A model generated the notes under the pieces. The model was not told the origin of the DNA, did no database searches, and saw nothing but the letters and a program-made list of their open reading frames with translations. The translations under genes and the position numbers were made by a program. DNA of 64,000 nt. Source: CAWDVK01 sp963805715 (GTDB taxonomy: Bacteria > Actinomycetota > Actinomycetes > Streptosporangiales > Streptosporangiaceae). The stretch spans positions 186,001 through 250,000 of the forward strand of contig CAWDVK010000008.1 of assembly GCA_963805715.1 (NCBI GenBank), in the 5' to 3' direction. The number at the start of each line of letters is the position of its first letter. Position 1 is the first letter of the stretch. This document shows, in pieces, positions 25,840 through 34,081 of this stretch.

Positions 25840-26685
25840 TCAGCGGCCGCCGAGGAACGCGACGATCGCGGCCGTCAGCGCCGCGGCAAGCCGTCTCTGG
25901 AACCGGGTGGTGGTCAGCAGGCGCGCATCGGTGGCGTTGCGCATGTTGCCGCACTCGATAAGAATCTTCGGCTCGCTGGCGAGGTTCAGGCCAGCGAGAT
26001 CGTCCCGGAAGATGACCCCATGGTCACCGTAATAGTCGCTCTCCGGCATCTGCGTGCCTGCCAGCAGCGCTGACCGCACGTCACCTCCGAACCGGACCGA
26101 CGACTTGATGATCTTGTCGTTCGGGCCGTCCGCGACGGGTTCGAGCACCGTGAATCCTCGCCCCCAGGCCGGGCCGCCGTCCGCGTGAATGGCGATAGCG
26201 ACATCCGGGTCCGCGCGATTGAGGATCTGCGCACGACGAGTTACACACGGCCCAACGCCGTCATTGCTGTTCCGGGTCAGGATCACGCGCGCGCCAGCCC
26301 GGAGCAAGTCATCCCGCAGCAAGCGCGCGACGTTGAAGTTGAAAGCCGCCTCGGTGTACCCGTCGTCGCTCTCGGTGCCGGTCGTGTCACACGTCTCCTC
26401 CTCCCGCCCGTTCCAGATCATGTGATTGATGTAGGAAGGATCATCCTCGTTGCGGCCGTTGTGCCCAGGATCAATCCCGACCGTCTTTCCGGCGAGCGGT
26501 TTCGCCGGGCCCGAAGGCACAGCACCAGATCCATCTCGCTGACTGGCCGGGGTCTTACTCCCGGGGACAGCCGGTGACGCCGACGCGGATATGGCACGCG
26601 GCGGACCGCCCGGACCGTGGAATGTCCCGCAACCAGAAATCAGGATGCACAGGCCCAAAAAATAAGCAGATCCACGCCTGGGCAA
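25840..26685 (-). CDS. N-acetylmuramoyl-L-alanine amidase, lipoprotein (Amidase_3)
   Basis: 281 residues. Signal with lipobox ISGC (Cys 19), a Pro/Ser/Ala-rich linker to residue 64, then an Amidase_3 domain: IDPGHNG with H75, E112 in GYTEAAFN and H167 in IAIHADGG as zinc ligands, and E244 in LIECGNMRN as the catalytic glutamate. TKxxD-like RVILTRN is also present. All key residues are retained. It cleaves the amide bond between muramic acid and L-Ala of peptidoglycan from an outer-membrane-leaflet-free, membrane-anchored position. It points against the neighbouring genes and forms a single-gene unit. Confidence 0.9.
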   Translation of the reverse strand: MPRRGSAYFLGLCILISGCGTFHGPGGPPRAISASASPAVPGSKTPASQRDGSGAVPSGPAKPLAGKTVGIDPGHNGRNEDDPSYINHMIWNGREEETCDTTGTESDDGYTEAAFNFNVARLLRDDLLRAGARVILTRNSNDGVGPCVTRRAQILNRADPDVAIAIHADGGPAWGRGFTVLEPVADGPNDKIIKSSVRFGGDVRSALLAGTQMPESDYYGDHGVIFRDDLAGLNLASEPKILIECGNMRNATDARLLTTTRFQRRLAAALTAAIVAFLGGR

Positions 26686-27458
26686 AACGCCTCCTAGCCA
26701 ACAACGTGCGCCAATCAGTCACTAAGCTCCCCGCTCCTCCCCGCCGCAAAGGTGACGAGACTTCAGCTGTCTTGCCCTGCGGACAGCCGAGTCGAGTCTC
26801 AGCAGTCAAACACGGCCCCGCATTGCTATACCCGCTGTTGCAGCCAGACCGTAGCTTCAGCGAAAGGTCCTCCCGCCGTCCGGCGCATAAGTCTGAATCG
26901 CACCGGCAAGTCCAGAAGATCAGCTTGCCCAAAGACAGCGGTCTCGGCCATCACTTCGGCAACTCCGCTCCTGGACAGCGATCCGGCTATAGAGCGGCTC
27001 ACCATGAAGTCAAAGCCAACCTGCTCAAAGACGACCGCACTCTCAGGACAGCAGGACAATTTACGGCGCGGATTCATCGCCTCGAAAGGCGATCACCCAC
27101 TCGCACATATCAAGATGATCTGAGCCAACCACCCATGCGAGTTACTGGTATATCGTTGCGAGGGACACCGAGACGGCGTTAGGCGTGCCGAGCCGCCCGA
27201 CGCGCGTGACGTCCGGCCGATCCGAGGGTGCGGAGTGAACATGCGAGCGACCGCATGAGCATGCGCATCGGCAACACGCGCTATTCGGCAGATCCGGGCA
27301 TCGCTGGGGTGCAGAGTGACCTGATCTGTGTGCATCGACCCGTGATCGCCGAGGAGTTGCCGACGACCCAAATGGCGGCACTGTGCGCCCCACCGGCGGC
27401 GGGAATCCGTCGTGTTCGGTAATGGTCGGTTCGACCACGCCGTAGCGTGCGTGCATGC
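26686..27458. other. Stretch without a supported gene
   Basis: About 770 bp of lower GC. A minus-strand frame of 83 codons at 26826-27077 looks protein-like in parts but matches nothing I know. A small hairpin (ATCGCCT-CGAA-AGGCGAT, 27076-27093) overlaps its start. Confidence 0.4.
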
Positions 27459-27617
27459 ATGCGCGTCACGTTCAACAAGCTTGCCTGCGATCGGGTTCCT
27501 GAGGTCATTGCCCAGGAGGGACATCGGGCGGTTACTCACATCCTGGACGATGATGATCTCTTGAGAAGCCTCTTGACTAAGCTCGTTGAGGAGGCCCGCC
27601 AGATTCCACCCTGGTGA
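27459..27617 (+). pseudogene. Truncated NTP pyrophosphohydrolase-like (MazG-type) gene
   Basis: ATG 27459 opens a 52-residue frame: MRVTFNKLACDRVPEVIAQ, then VTHILDDDDLLRSLLTKLVEEARQIP. The pattern K-L-x-x-D-R-x-P-E-x-I ... L-x-x-KL-x-EE matches the N-terminal half of small phosphoribosyl-ATP-pyrophosphohydrolase/MazG-like proteins, usually about 100 residues; the final EExxE metal-binding part is cut off by an early TGA. It is therefore a remnant, or a very short derivative, of a nucleotide-cleaning enzyme. Confidence 0.55.
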
Positions 27618-28120
27618 CCCCGCCTACACACGATGGCGCACACAGCATCCGAGACAACCGGGTGGCCGCGACGCTCCGACCGTGTCCTGCTCTACCGCCC
27701 GGGCGACCTACCTCTGGCAGCCAGGAGGAACACACCTCTGGCAGCAGGAACCTCCTACGAACAACTCGACACAGCCACGATGCGCAGCCTGGAACACCGG
27801 ACTGGGCGTCCGGCTCCAAGATCACGGAGTCCGCGGGATGGCTGTCTCCAGAGTCGAGACGGCATCAGGATGGGCTCTGGAAGCAGCCGCCCCGGCGCAG
27901 TCGACCGGCATCGCCAACCTGAGTGCTGGCGGATGAAGCGAAAACTTGGGCACGTATTGGGCACAGAGGGCCGCCGCGAGCCGGTTATGGCCGGTGCCAG
28001 CCGGACACCCTGCAGCCGCTGCACCTGACTTGAGCATGAAGCCCGCGACGGGAGCTTCCCAGGTCAGAACGGGTATGCACACGTCAGGACCACCGCCGGC
28101 TAGCATGCCCGCAGTCCCTC
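27618..28120. other. Noncoding stretch upstream of tRNA-Thr
   Basis: About 500 bp with no supported gene. The only pattern seen is a short repeat of ACCTCTGGCAG near 27709-27745. The tRNA promoter should lie at its right end. Confidence 0.4.
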
Positions 28121-28196
28121 GCCGGTGTAGCTCAGTTGGCAGAGCAGCCGTCTTGTAAACGGCAGGTCAGCGGTTCGATCCCGCTCACCGGCTCCA
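28121..28196 (+). tRNA. tRNA-Thr(TGT)
   Basis: Full cloverleaf: acceptor arms GCCGGTG (28121-28127) and CACCGGC (28186-28192), D-arm with CTCAGTTGGCAGAG, anticodon stem GCCGT/ACGGC around loop CTTGTAA with anticodon TGT at 28154-28156, and T-loop TTCGATC. Discriminator T at 28193 and an encoded CCA at 28194-28196. Its 3' 46-47 bases are repeated at 32710-32756, marking it as an integration site. Confidence 0.97.
28150..28196 (+). repeat. Left attachment-site repeat (within tRNA-Thr)
   Basis: 47 bp from the last base of the anticodon-stem 5' side through CCA. Matches 32710-32756 at 46 of 47 positions; the difference is G at 28173 versus C at 32733, inside the T-arm. Confidence 0.85.
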
Positions 28197-28939
28197 ACTC
28201 GTCGTGCGTTACTCACGCATTCTGACCTGCTGAAACGCGACTACGGTGCGAGCGCAGCGGTCACTGCGCTCCAGGTCTTGTCGCCAAGCAACTGTGGGGG
28301 CTTGTGGGGATCTTGGGCCCGTCCCTGATGGCGAAACTGGCAAAAGACCCATAGCGGTCGACCTGCATCACACTCTGAATTGACAGGGCAACTGGCTGCG
28401 ATCACGGTGCTGGGTTCCAGCAGTATCGACCGCCTACTGAGCGTCCGCTTGTGAAACGCCTGTCATTTTCGCGCGGGCCGCTGAACATGCTCGACCTGTC
28501 GCGGGAGCGGGCCTGGCCGGGGTGGCTGCTCCGGTGTTTGAGGCCGACGGCGTCGTGGTGGCCAGCATTGCCCAGTCAGTACCGCTGCAGCGCGGTACCC
28601 GGCAGCGTATGCGCTCCCTCGTGCCGTTCGTGGTAGGGCGGCCGAGAAGGCTTCTGACCGGCTTGGCTTCCATCGGGGGTAGCTGCTCAGCAGCAACGGT
28701 ACCTTCGGCGGTGGCGCACAGGTCGGCGTGAGTGTCCACCCCGCCGGTGACAGCGCGTATCTACGATGGTCAGCGTCATCCCTTTCTGAGGTTGATGGAT
28801 GGCACGCACCCGCGCGGCGCGCCCGCGGAGGAGGCGCCGGCTGAGCACGTAGTATCACGGGGGGACCGAGCTCGGATTTCCCGGCCGCCGTGGGCTGGGC
28901 AGACGCCGCAGGCGCCAGTGGCCCGGCGCGTCCGGCCGC
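28197..28939. other. Left end of the tRNA-Thr element, no gene recognised
   Basis: 743 bp. It holds the paired TGTGGGG motifs at 28292-28311. A minus-strand frame at 28434-28739 and plus-strand frames here have no recognisable content; this is where an integrase might have been deleted. Confidence 0.45.
28290..28313 (+). promoter_or_regulatory. Candidate integrase arm sites, left end
   Basis: Two directly repeated motifs, CTGTGGGGG (28292-28300) and TTGTGGGGA (28302-28310), 10 bp apart, about 100 bp inside the left attachment repeat. The same motif pair occurs in inverted orientation at the right end. Confidence 0.5.
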
Positions 28940-31900
28940 GTGCTGTCGGTGCCCGGCGATATCGTGCAGTGCATGCGGCGCGCGGTTCAGATCCAGGCCG
29001 AGATTGACCTCCGCTCGGTGCACGAGGCCGTGGGCACATTCGCCTACAAGGCGGCTCAGCGAGCGCTGGCGGGGCACATCACCGGGCGGGTCGAGTGGGA
29101 TGCCGACGAAGGCACGCTGCACGGGCACGTCACGACGCAGGGCGGCGACTTCTTCGAGACCGCAATCTTCCTCGACGGGGAATGCCTGCTCAGGTTCGGG
29201 CACAGCCAGTGCACCTGCCCCCAGCGGAAGAACTGCGAGCATGCGGCCATCCTGACCCTGGGCGCGGCCCAGGCATGGGGCCAGGACGTGACGGCCAGGG
29301 TGGCCGCGGCCCCCTGGGAGCAGTCGCTGGCGTCGCTGCTGACGGGTGGCTCGGGCGGCGTCGGCGGGGCGGCAGGCCGCAGCGGGCAGACGGCGATCGC
29401 GATCGAGTTGTCGCTGCGAGACCTGGCCCAGCAGCACTCCAGGACTCAGCCGGGCGGGCGCGCGCCGGCCGACAAGAGCCGCAACTGGATGCTGTATGCG
29501 CGGCTGGTGCAGCCGGGCAAGAGCGGCGGCTGGGTGGCCGGTCAGCTCAGCTGGACCAAGCTGGAGAGCCTGCACTACCGCGGCGATTACCAGGGCGCGC
29601 ATCTGCGGCTGCTGAAGGAGCTGCACTGGACCTACACCTCGGGCCACCGGACCTCTGGCTACTACGGTTATGGCTACGGCAGCGACCAGCGCTACATTGA
29701 TCTCGCGAAGTTCGAGTCCCGCCAGCTGTGGCCGCTGCTGGACGAGGCGGCCTCGATCGGGCTGCCGCTGATCTACCCGCGCAATCTCGGCCGGATGCGC
29801 GGCTACCTCGCCGCCGAGTTCTGCCTGGACCTGACCAGCGGGGAACGGCCCGGCGACCTCGTGATCAGCGCGGTAGTGCGGGTGGACGGCCAGGCTGGCG
29901 AGGTCGTCCCGCTGCGGTTCATCGGCTCGGAGGCTCACGGCCTGGTCTACGCGAGCCGGGCGGACATCGAGCGCGATCCCGCCGCCGGCAGCTGGCGATT
30001 CGGCCTGGCGAAGCTGGGCCAGCTCACCCCGCCGGCTCTGCAGGGGCTGGTGCTGTCGGCGGACCGGCTCACGATTCCGGCCGCCGAGCGGGACCGGTTC
30101 TGCGCGGAGTTCTACCCGCGGCTGCGGCAGACCGCCACCGTGATCTCCTCGGATGAGTCCTTCAGCGCGCCCGTGATATCCGCGCCCAGCCTGGTACTCG
30201 GTGCAGCATACGGTGCCGGGCACAGCGTCGACGTCAGCCTGGAGTGGCTGTACCGGGTGGGCGAGGCGCAGCTGCGGGTGCCGGTCGCCGGCCAGGTCGG
30301 CCCTCAGGACCCCGCCGCGAGCGTATTCCGCGATCTTGCCGCCGAGCAGGAGATCGTGGACAGCATCGCCGGACAGCTCGGCCATTTCGGGCTCTCCGCC
30401 GCCAGTACGGATCCGACGTGCACCGCGGCCGATGGCGCGCTCTTCGACCCGCCGGGGGCCGAGCCGCTAGGGCTGAGGCCGTCGGCGAAGCTGACTGGCA
30501 TCGACACGATGCTGTTCAGCACAGAGCTGCTCCCGCTGCTGTCCGGCCGGCCGGGTGTGGACGTCGAGGTGACCGGGGACCGCCTGAGTTATCGCGAGGC
30601 CAGCGACTCGCTGATCATCGGCGTATCCACCGGCGAGATCGCGGGTGAGAACGACTGGTTCGACCTCGGCATAACCATCACCGTGGACGGTCGCGAGGTT
30701 CCCTTCACCGACGTGTTCATGGCGCTCAGCCGCGGCGACTCGCACCTGCTTCTCGACAACGGCGCGTACTTCGCCCTGGACAAGCCCGAGCTGAGGTCGC
30801 TGGCACAGCTGATCGAGGAGGCACGGGCGCTGCAGGACGCGCCGGGCAGCGCGCTGCGGATCAGCCGGTTCCAGGCGGGCCTGTGGGGCGAGCTGGCGGA
30901 GCTGGGCGTGGTCAGCCGCCAGGCGAAGGCATGGCAGCACCAGGTGGACAGGCTGCTGCCGCTCGTCAGCGGGGACGTTACCGGCTCCGGCAGCGCGCCG
31001 CTGCCCGCCACCCTGACCGCCACGCTCCGCCCCTACCAGCTGGAGGGGTTCCAGTGGCTCGCGTTCCTGTGGGCCGGTCAGCTCGGCGGCATCCTCGCCG
31101 ACGACATGGGCCTGGGGAAGACCCTGCAGACGCTGGCGCTGATTTGTCATGCGCGGCAGACCGAGCCGGATCGCCCGCCGTTCCTGATCGTGGCGCCGAC
31201 CAGCGTCGTGTCGAACTGGGCGGCCGAGGCGGCCAGGTTCGCGCCGGGGCTGAAGGTGGCGGTGATCACCGACACCATGGCCAGGCGCGGCCAGGACATC
31301 GCCGAGATCATCGTCGGCGCCGACGCCGTCGTTACCACTTACGCGCTGCTGCGGATCGACTTCGCGCGCTACTCCGCAGCGGAGTGGTCCGGCCTGGTCC
31401 TGGACGAGGCGCAGAACGTCAAGAACTACCAGTCCAAGGTCTATCAGTGCGCCCGGCGCCTCTCCGCGCCGTTCAAGCTGGCGATAACCGGCACGCCGAT
31501 GGAGAACAACCTGATGGAGCTGTGGTCGCTGCTGTCGATCACCGCGCCGGGCCTGTTCCCCAACCCGGCGAAGTTCCAGGAGTACTACGCCCGGCCGATC
31601 GAGAAGCGCAGCCAGGGCGAGCTGCTCGGGCAGCTGCGGCGCCGAGTGAAGCCGCTAATGAAGCGCCGGACGAAGGAGCAGGTGGCCGCCGACCTGCCGG
31701 GCAAGCAGGAGCAGGTGTTGGAGGTCGACCTGCATCCGCGGCACCGGAAGTTGTACGAAACCTACCTGCAGCGGGAGCGGCAGAAGGTGCTCGGCCTGAT
31801 CGGCGACATGAATGCCAACCGGTTCACGATCTTCCGCTCCCTCACGCTGCTGCGGCAGCTCAGCCTGCACGCCGGGCTGGTCGACGCGGGGCATGAGAGC

Positions 31901-32410
31901 ATGCCGTGCAGCAAGCTCGACGCCCTGCTCGAGCAGCTGCGCGACGTAGTCGGGGGCGGGCACCGCGCGCTGGTGTTCAGCCAGTTCACCGGCTTCCTGT
32001 CGCGGGTCAGGGCGCGCCTGGATGAGGCTGGCCTGGAGTACTGCTACCTGGACGGCAAGACCACCAACCGGCCCGCGGTGCTCCAGCGATTCAAGGACGG
32101 TAAGGCGCCGGTCTTCCTGATCAGCCTCAAGGCGGGCGGCTTCGGGCTCAACCTGACCGAGGCCGACTACTGCTTCCTGCTCGACCCCTGGTGGAATCCG
32201 GCCATCGAGGCCCAGGCCATCGACCGGACGCACCGGATCGGCCAGACTCGCAACGTGGTCGTCTACCGGCTTATCTCCACGGACACCATCGAGGAGAAGG
32301 TCATGGCGCTGAAGGCCAAGAAGGCGAAGCTGTTCGCCAGTGTCATGGACGACGGCAACATGTTCGGCGGCGGGCTGGACGCCGACGACATCCGTAGCCT
32401 GTTCGCCTAG
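28940..32410 (+). CDS. SWIM zinc finger-SNF2 family helicase/ATPase
   Basis: 1156 residues from GTG 28940; ATG 28973 is an alternative, neither with a good ribosome-binding site. Near the N-terminus a SWIM zinc finger is visible: C91, C93, C99 and H101 in QCTCPQRKNCEHAA. The middle (about 130-690) is a long region typical of bacterial SNF2 proteins with a helicase-associated domain. The ATPase has motif I ADDMGLGKT (about 719-727), motif Ia VAPTSVVSNW, motif II DEAQ (about 821), motif III ITGTPMENN, motif V GFGLNLTEADY and motif VI QAIDRTHRIGQ (about 1090). The enzyme should move along duplex DNA and displace bound proteins. It is the only clear gene of the tRNA-Thr element; SNF2 ATPases occur in several phage-defence systems, so a defence or element-maintenance role is possible. 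Confidence 0.9.
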   Translation: MLSVPGDIVQCMRRAVQIQAEIDLRSVHEAVGTFAYKAAQRALAGHITGRVEWDADEGTLHGHVTTQGGDFFETAIFLDGECLLRFGHSQCTCPQRKNCEHAAILTLGAAQAWGQDVTARVAAAPWEQSLASLLTGGSGGVGGAAGRSGQTAIAIELSLRDLAQQHSRTQPGGRAPADKSRNWMLYARLVQPGKSGGWVAGQLSWTKLESLHYRGDYQGAHLRLLKELHWTYTSGHRTSGYYGYGYGSDQRYIDLAKFESRQLWPLLDEAASIGLPLIYPRNLGRMRGYLAAEFCLDLTSGERPGDLVISAVVRVDGQAGEVVPLRFIGSEAHGLVYASRADIERDPAAGSWRFGLAKLGQLTPPALQGLVLSADRLTIPAAERDRFCAEFYPRLRQTATVISSDESFSAPVISAPSLVLGAAYGAGHSVDVSLEWLYRVGEAQLRVPVAGQVGPQDPAASVFRDLAAEQEIVDSIAGQLGHFGLSAASTDPTCTAADGALFDPPGAEPLGLRPSAKLTGIDTMLFSTELLPLLSGRPGVDVEVTGDRLSYREASDSLIIGVSTGEIAGENDWFDLGITITVDGREVPFTDVFMALSRGDSHLLLDNGAYFALDKPELRSLAQLIEEARALQDAPGSALRISRFQAGLWGELAELGVVSRQAKAWQHQVDRLLPLVSGDVTGSGSAPLPATLTATLRPYQLEGFQWLAFLWAGQLGGILADDMGLGKTLQTLALICHARQTEPDRPPFLIVAPTSVVSNWAAEAARFAPGLKVAVITDTMARRGQDIAEIIVGADAVVTTYALLRIDFARYSAAEWSGLVLDEAQNVKNYQSKVYQCARRLSAPFKLAITGTPMENNLMELWSLLSITAPGLFPNPAKFQEYYARPIEKRSQGELLGQLRRRVKPLMKRRTKEQVAADLPGKQEQVLEVDLHPRHRKLYETYLQRERQKVLGLIGDMNANRFTIFRSLTLLRQLSLHAGLVDAGHESMPCSKLDALLEQLRDVVGGGHRALVFSQFTGFLSRVRARLDEAGLEYCYLDGKTTNRPAVLQRFKDGKAPVFLISLKAGGFGLNLTEADYCFLLDPWWNPAIEAQAIDRTHRIGQTRNVVVYRLISTDTIEEKVMALKAKKAKLFASVMDDGNMFGGGLDADDIRSLFA

Positions 32411-32709
32411 CGCAGCCCGATGGCATCTCCCGCATGGGCGAAGACCCTAATCCCTGGACACAGCGCCCGGCGTGATAACGGAAGCTCATACCCCTACGGG
32501 CGAGCGCTGGCCGCAGAACGGGGCGAAGATGACCGCGGCCTGCTCAAGGCCATTGACCCAGGGCACTGGCTTGCTGCGGACGGGGAGATACAACGTCCGC
32601 CGGAGCTGCTCGGCTAGGCGTAACACCTCCAGCGGAGTGTCCATCCCCACAGAATCCCCACAGCTTGCTGCGCTGGGGGTCGTGGTTCCGGGCGACGGGT
32701 TTGCCCGTG
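32411..32709. other. Right end of the tRNA-Thr element, no gene recognised
   Basis: 299 bp between the SNF2 stop and the displaced tRNA fragment. It contains the inverted-orientation motif pair at 32643-32663; nothing else was recognised. Confidence 0.45.
32641..32665 (-). promoter_or_regulatory. Candidate integrase arm sites, right end
   Basis: ATCCCCACAG occurs twice (32643-32652 and 32654-32663), 11 bp apart, 47 bp inside the right attachment repeat. Read on the minus strand each is CTGTGGGGAT, the motif found pointing the other way at the left end; the flanking GCAAGCTGTGGGG also parallels the left-end GCAACTGTGGGG. Confidence 0.5.
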
Positions 32710-32756
32710 GTCTTGTAAACGGCAGGTCAGCGCTTCGATCCCGCTCACCGGCTCCA
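32710..32756 (+). repeat. Right attachment-site repeat (displaced tRNA-Thr 3' half)
   Basis: A copy of the tRNA-Thr 3' end from the anticodon loop to CCA, with one mismatch. No 5' half is present, so it is not a tRNA gene. Confidence 0.85.
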
Positions 32757-33133
32757 CCTTTGCGGCCGCCATCCGCACGCCCGTCGGCCCGGGCCCGGAA
32801 TGGGCAGCCCACGTCTGTAGCCGGCGGATCCCGCCGCCCGGTTCCCTGCGCAGCTCAGCCCGGTAGAGCGCTCGGGCGATGGCTGGAGATCTCGAGAGCC
32901 TCTTCGAACAGGCCGGCTGCACAGGTCAGCTGTGGACCGGATGGGCATCGCCGCACGCGAGGGACATGGCCACGCTGCTCCGGCTCATCTGGCCGGATCA
33001 GGCCGGACCGCCGGGGGCGTGCGAGCGTGTCCGTCAGCTCATGCACCTGCTCAGCCCCCGAGTGGACGCATCCCGGACAGAGCGCTGACCGGTGACGCGG
33101 GTCATGTGCCGGGCGGGATCGCCCGGCGGTCAC
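32757..33133. other. Chromosomal flank between the element and pyrH
   Basis: 377 bp. A plus-strand frame at 32879-33088 (69 codons) has no recognisable features. No terminator was identified before the convergent end of pyrH. Confidence 0.35.
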
Positions 33134-33856
33134 TCACCCCTTGGCCGTCAGGCGCGTGCCCAGGTCCGCGCCTTCGCAGATCTGGCGCATGGCGCCGGCC
33201 GCGCTGACATCGAAGACGTGCATCGTGAGGTCCTGCTCGTTAGCGAGCACGAAGGCGCTGGTGTCCATCACGCGCACGCCGGCGGCCAGCGCCTCGTCAT
33301 AGGTCAGCTGCGAATAGCGCACGGCACCGGGATTCAGGTTCGGGTCGCTGTCGTAGACGCCGTCCACGCCGCGCTTGGCGACCAGCAGCGCGTCGGCGTC
33401 CAGTTCCAGCGCCCGCTGCACCGCCGGGTAGTCGGTCGTGACATAAGGCTGGCCGATGCCGCCGGCCAGCAGCACGATCAGGCCGACTTCCAGATGACGG
33501 GCTGCCCGCAGCCGGATGAAGGTCTCCGCCACGCTGTGAATCGGCATCGCGGTCATCACGCGCACGTCGTTGTCTGTCCTGGCCGTCAGCGCCCCCCGGA
33601 GCATCAGCGCGTTCATCACGGTGCCGAGCATCCCGATGTTGTCCGCCTCGGCCCGGCTGATGCCCCATCCGTCAGCCATCCGGCCCCTGAAGTAGTTGCC
33701 GCCGCCAATGACCACCGCGACCTGGATGCCGAGATCGTGCACGGACAGGACCTCGTCCGCGATCTCGGCCAGGCTGGCGGGGTCCACGCCCCAGCCGGCC
33801 GATCCCGCCAGCGCCTCGCCGCTGAGCTTGACCACGACCCGGCGATAGCGCGGCAT
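33134..33856 (-). CDS. pyrH: UMP kinase (uridylate kinase)
   Basis: 240 residues from ATG 33856, chosen because AAGGGG lies 8 nt upstream; a GTG at 33865 is too close to that site. Amino-acid-kinase fold with VVVKLSGEAL at the N-terminus (phosphate-binding Lys10), VIGGGNYFRGR, the nucleoside part DNIGMLGTVMNALML, LLAGGIGQPYVTTDYPAVQRALEL, AKRGVDGVYDSDP, and the end RQICEGADLGTRL. All usual motifs are retained. It makes UDP from UMP using ATP. In actinobacteria pyrH normally follows rpsB-tsf; here it stands alone beside the tRNA element, so it may be a second copy or a diverged paralogue. Confidence 0.9.
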   Translation of the reverse strand: MPRYRRVVVKLSGEALAGSAGWGVDPASLAEIADEVLSVHDLGIQVAVVIGGGNYFRGRMADGWGISRAEADNIGMLGTVMNALMLRGALTARTDNDVRVMTAMPIHSVAETFIRLRAARHLEVGLIVLLAGGIGQPYVTTDYPAVQRALELDADALLVAKRGVDGVYDSDPNLNPGAVRYSQLTYDEALAAGVRVMDTSAFVLANEQDLTMHVFDVSAAGAMRQICEGADLGTRLTAKG

Positions 33857-34081
33857 GTCAGGCACCCCTTTCCCGGCGCGTCCGGCGGACGGCCCCGGCC
33901 ACGCTATCGCAGGCGCGGCCGCCGCCGGTCCATGATCATCATGTCGCTGGCCGAATTCGCGGGCTTGCTGACTCGAAGCGGGTGCCGGAAACGTGCCGGC
34001 CAGCGGTTCATGGTAGGCAGGCTGCCGGAACAGGAATCATCGGTCGCCGCGACCGGCGCTGGACCATGACCCGGAGGTAAC

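Larger units (their letters stand above)
28150..32756 (+). mobile_element. Integrase-less tRNA-Thr-integrated element carrying a SWIM-SNF2 gene
   Basis: The DNA between the 3' half of tRNA-Thr (28150-28196) and a second copy of that half (32710-32756) has the form left by site-specific integration into a tRNA: the gene is restored at one end and a displaced fragment marks the other. Just inside each end lie two copies of a TGTGGGG motif in mutually inverted orientation (28292-28311; 32643-32663), as expected of integrase arm sites. About 4.56 kb, one large gene, no recognisable integrase or relaxase. It may be a satellite mobilised in trans or a deletion relic. Confidence 0.7.

Noticed and set aside
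26826..27077. 83-codon minus-strand gene
   Set aside because: Protein-like in parts but no recognisable family, no ribosome-binding site and a hairpin at its start; kept only as a note.
28434..28739. Possible integrase remnant at the left end of the tRNA-Thr element
   Set aside because: The 101-residue minus-strand frame shows no R-HxxR-Y pattern or other recombinase motif.
28463..30385. 640-codon open frame on the minus strand
   Set aside because: It lies antisense to the N-terminal half of the SNF2 gene, is Arg/Pro/Ala-rich and has no family motif; typical GC-rich antisense frame.
32710..32756. Second tRNA-Thr gene
   Set aside because: Only the 3' half from the anticodon loop to CCA is present; no acceptor 5' arm or D-arm lies upstream. 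It is read as an attachment-site fragment.
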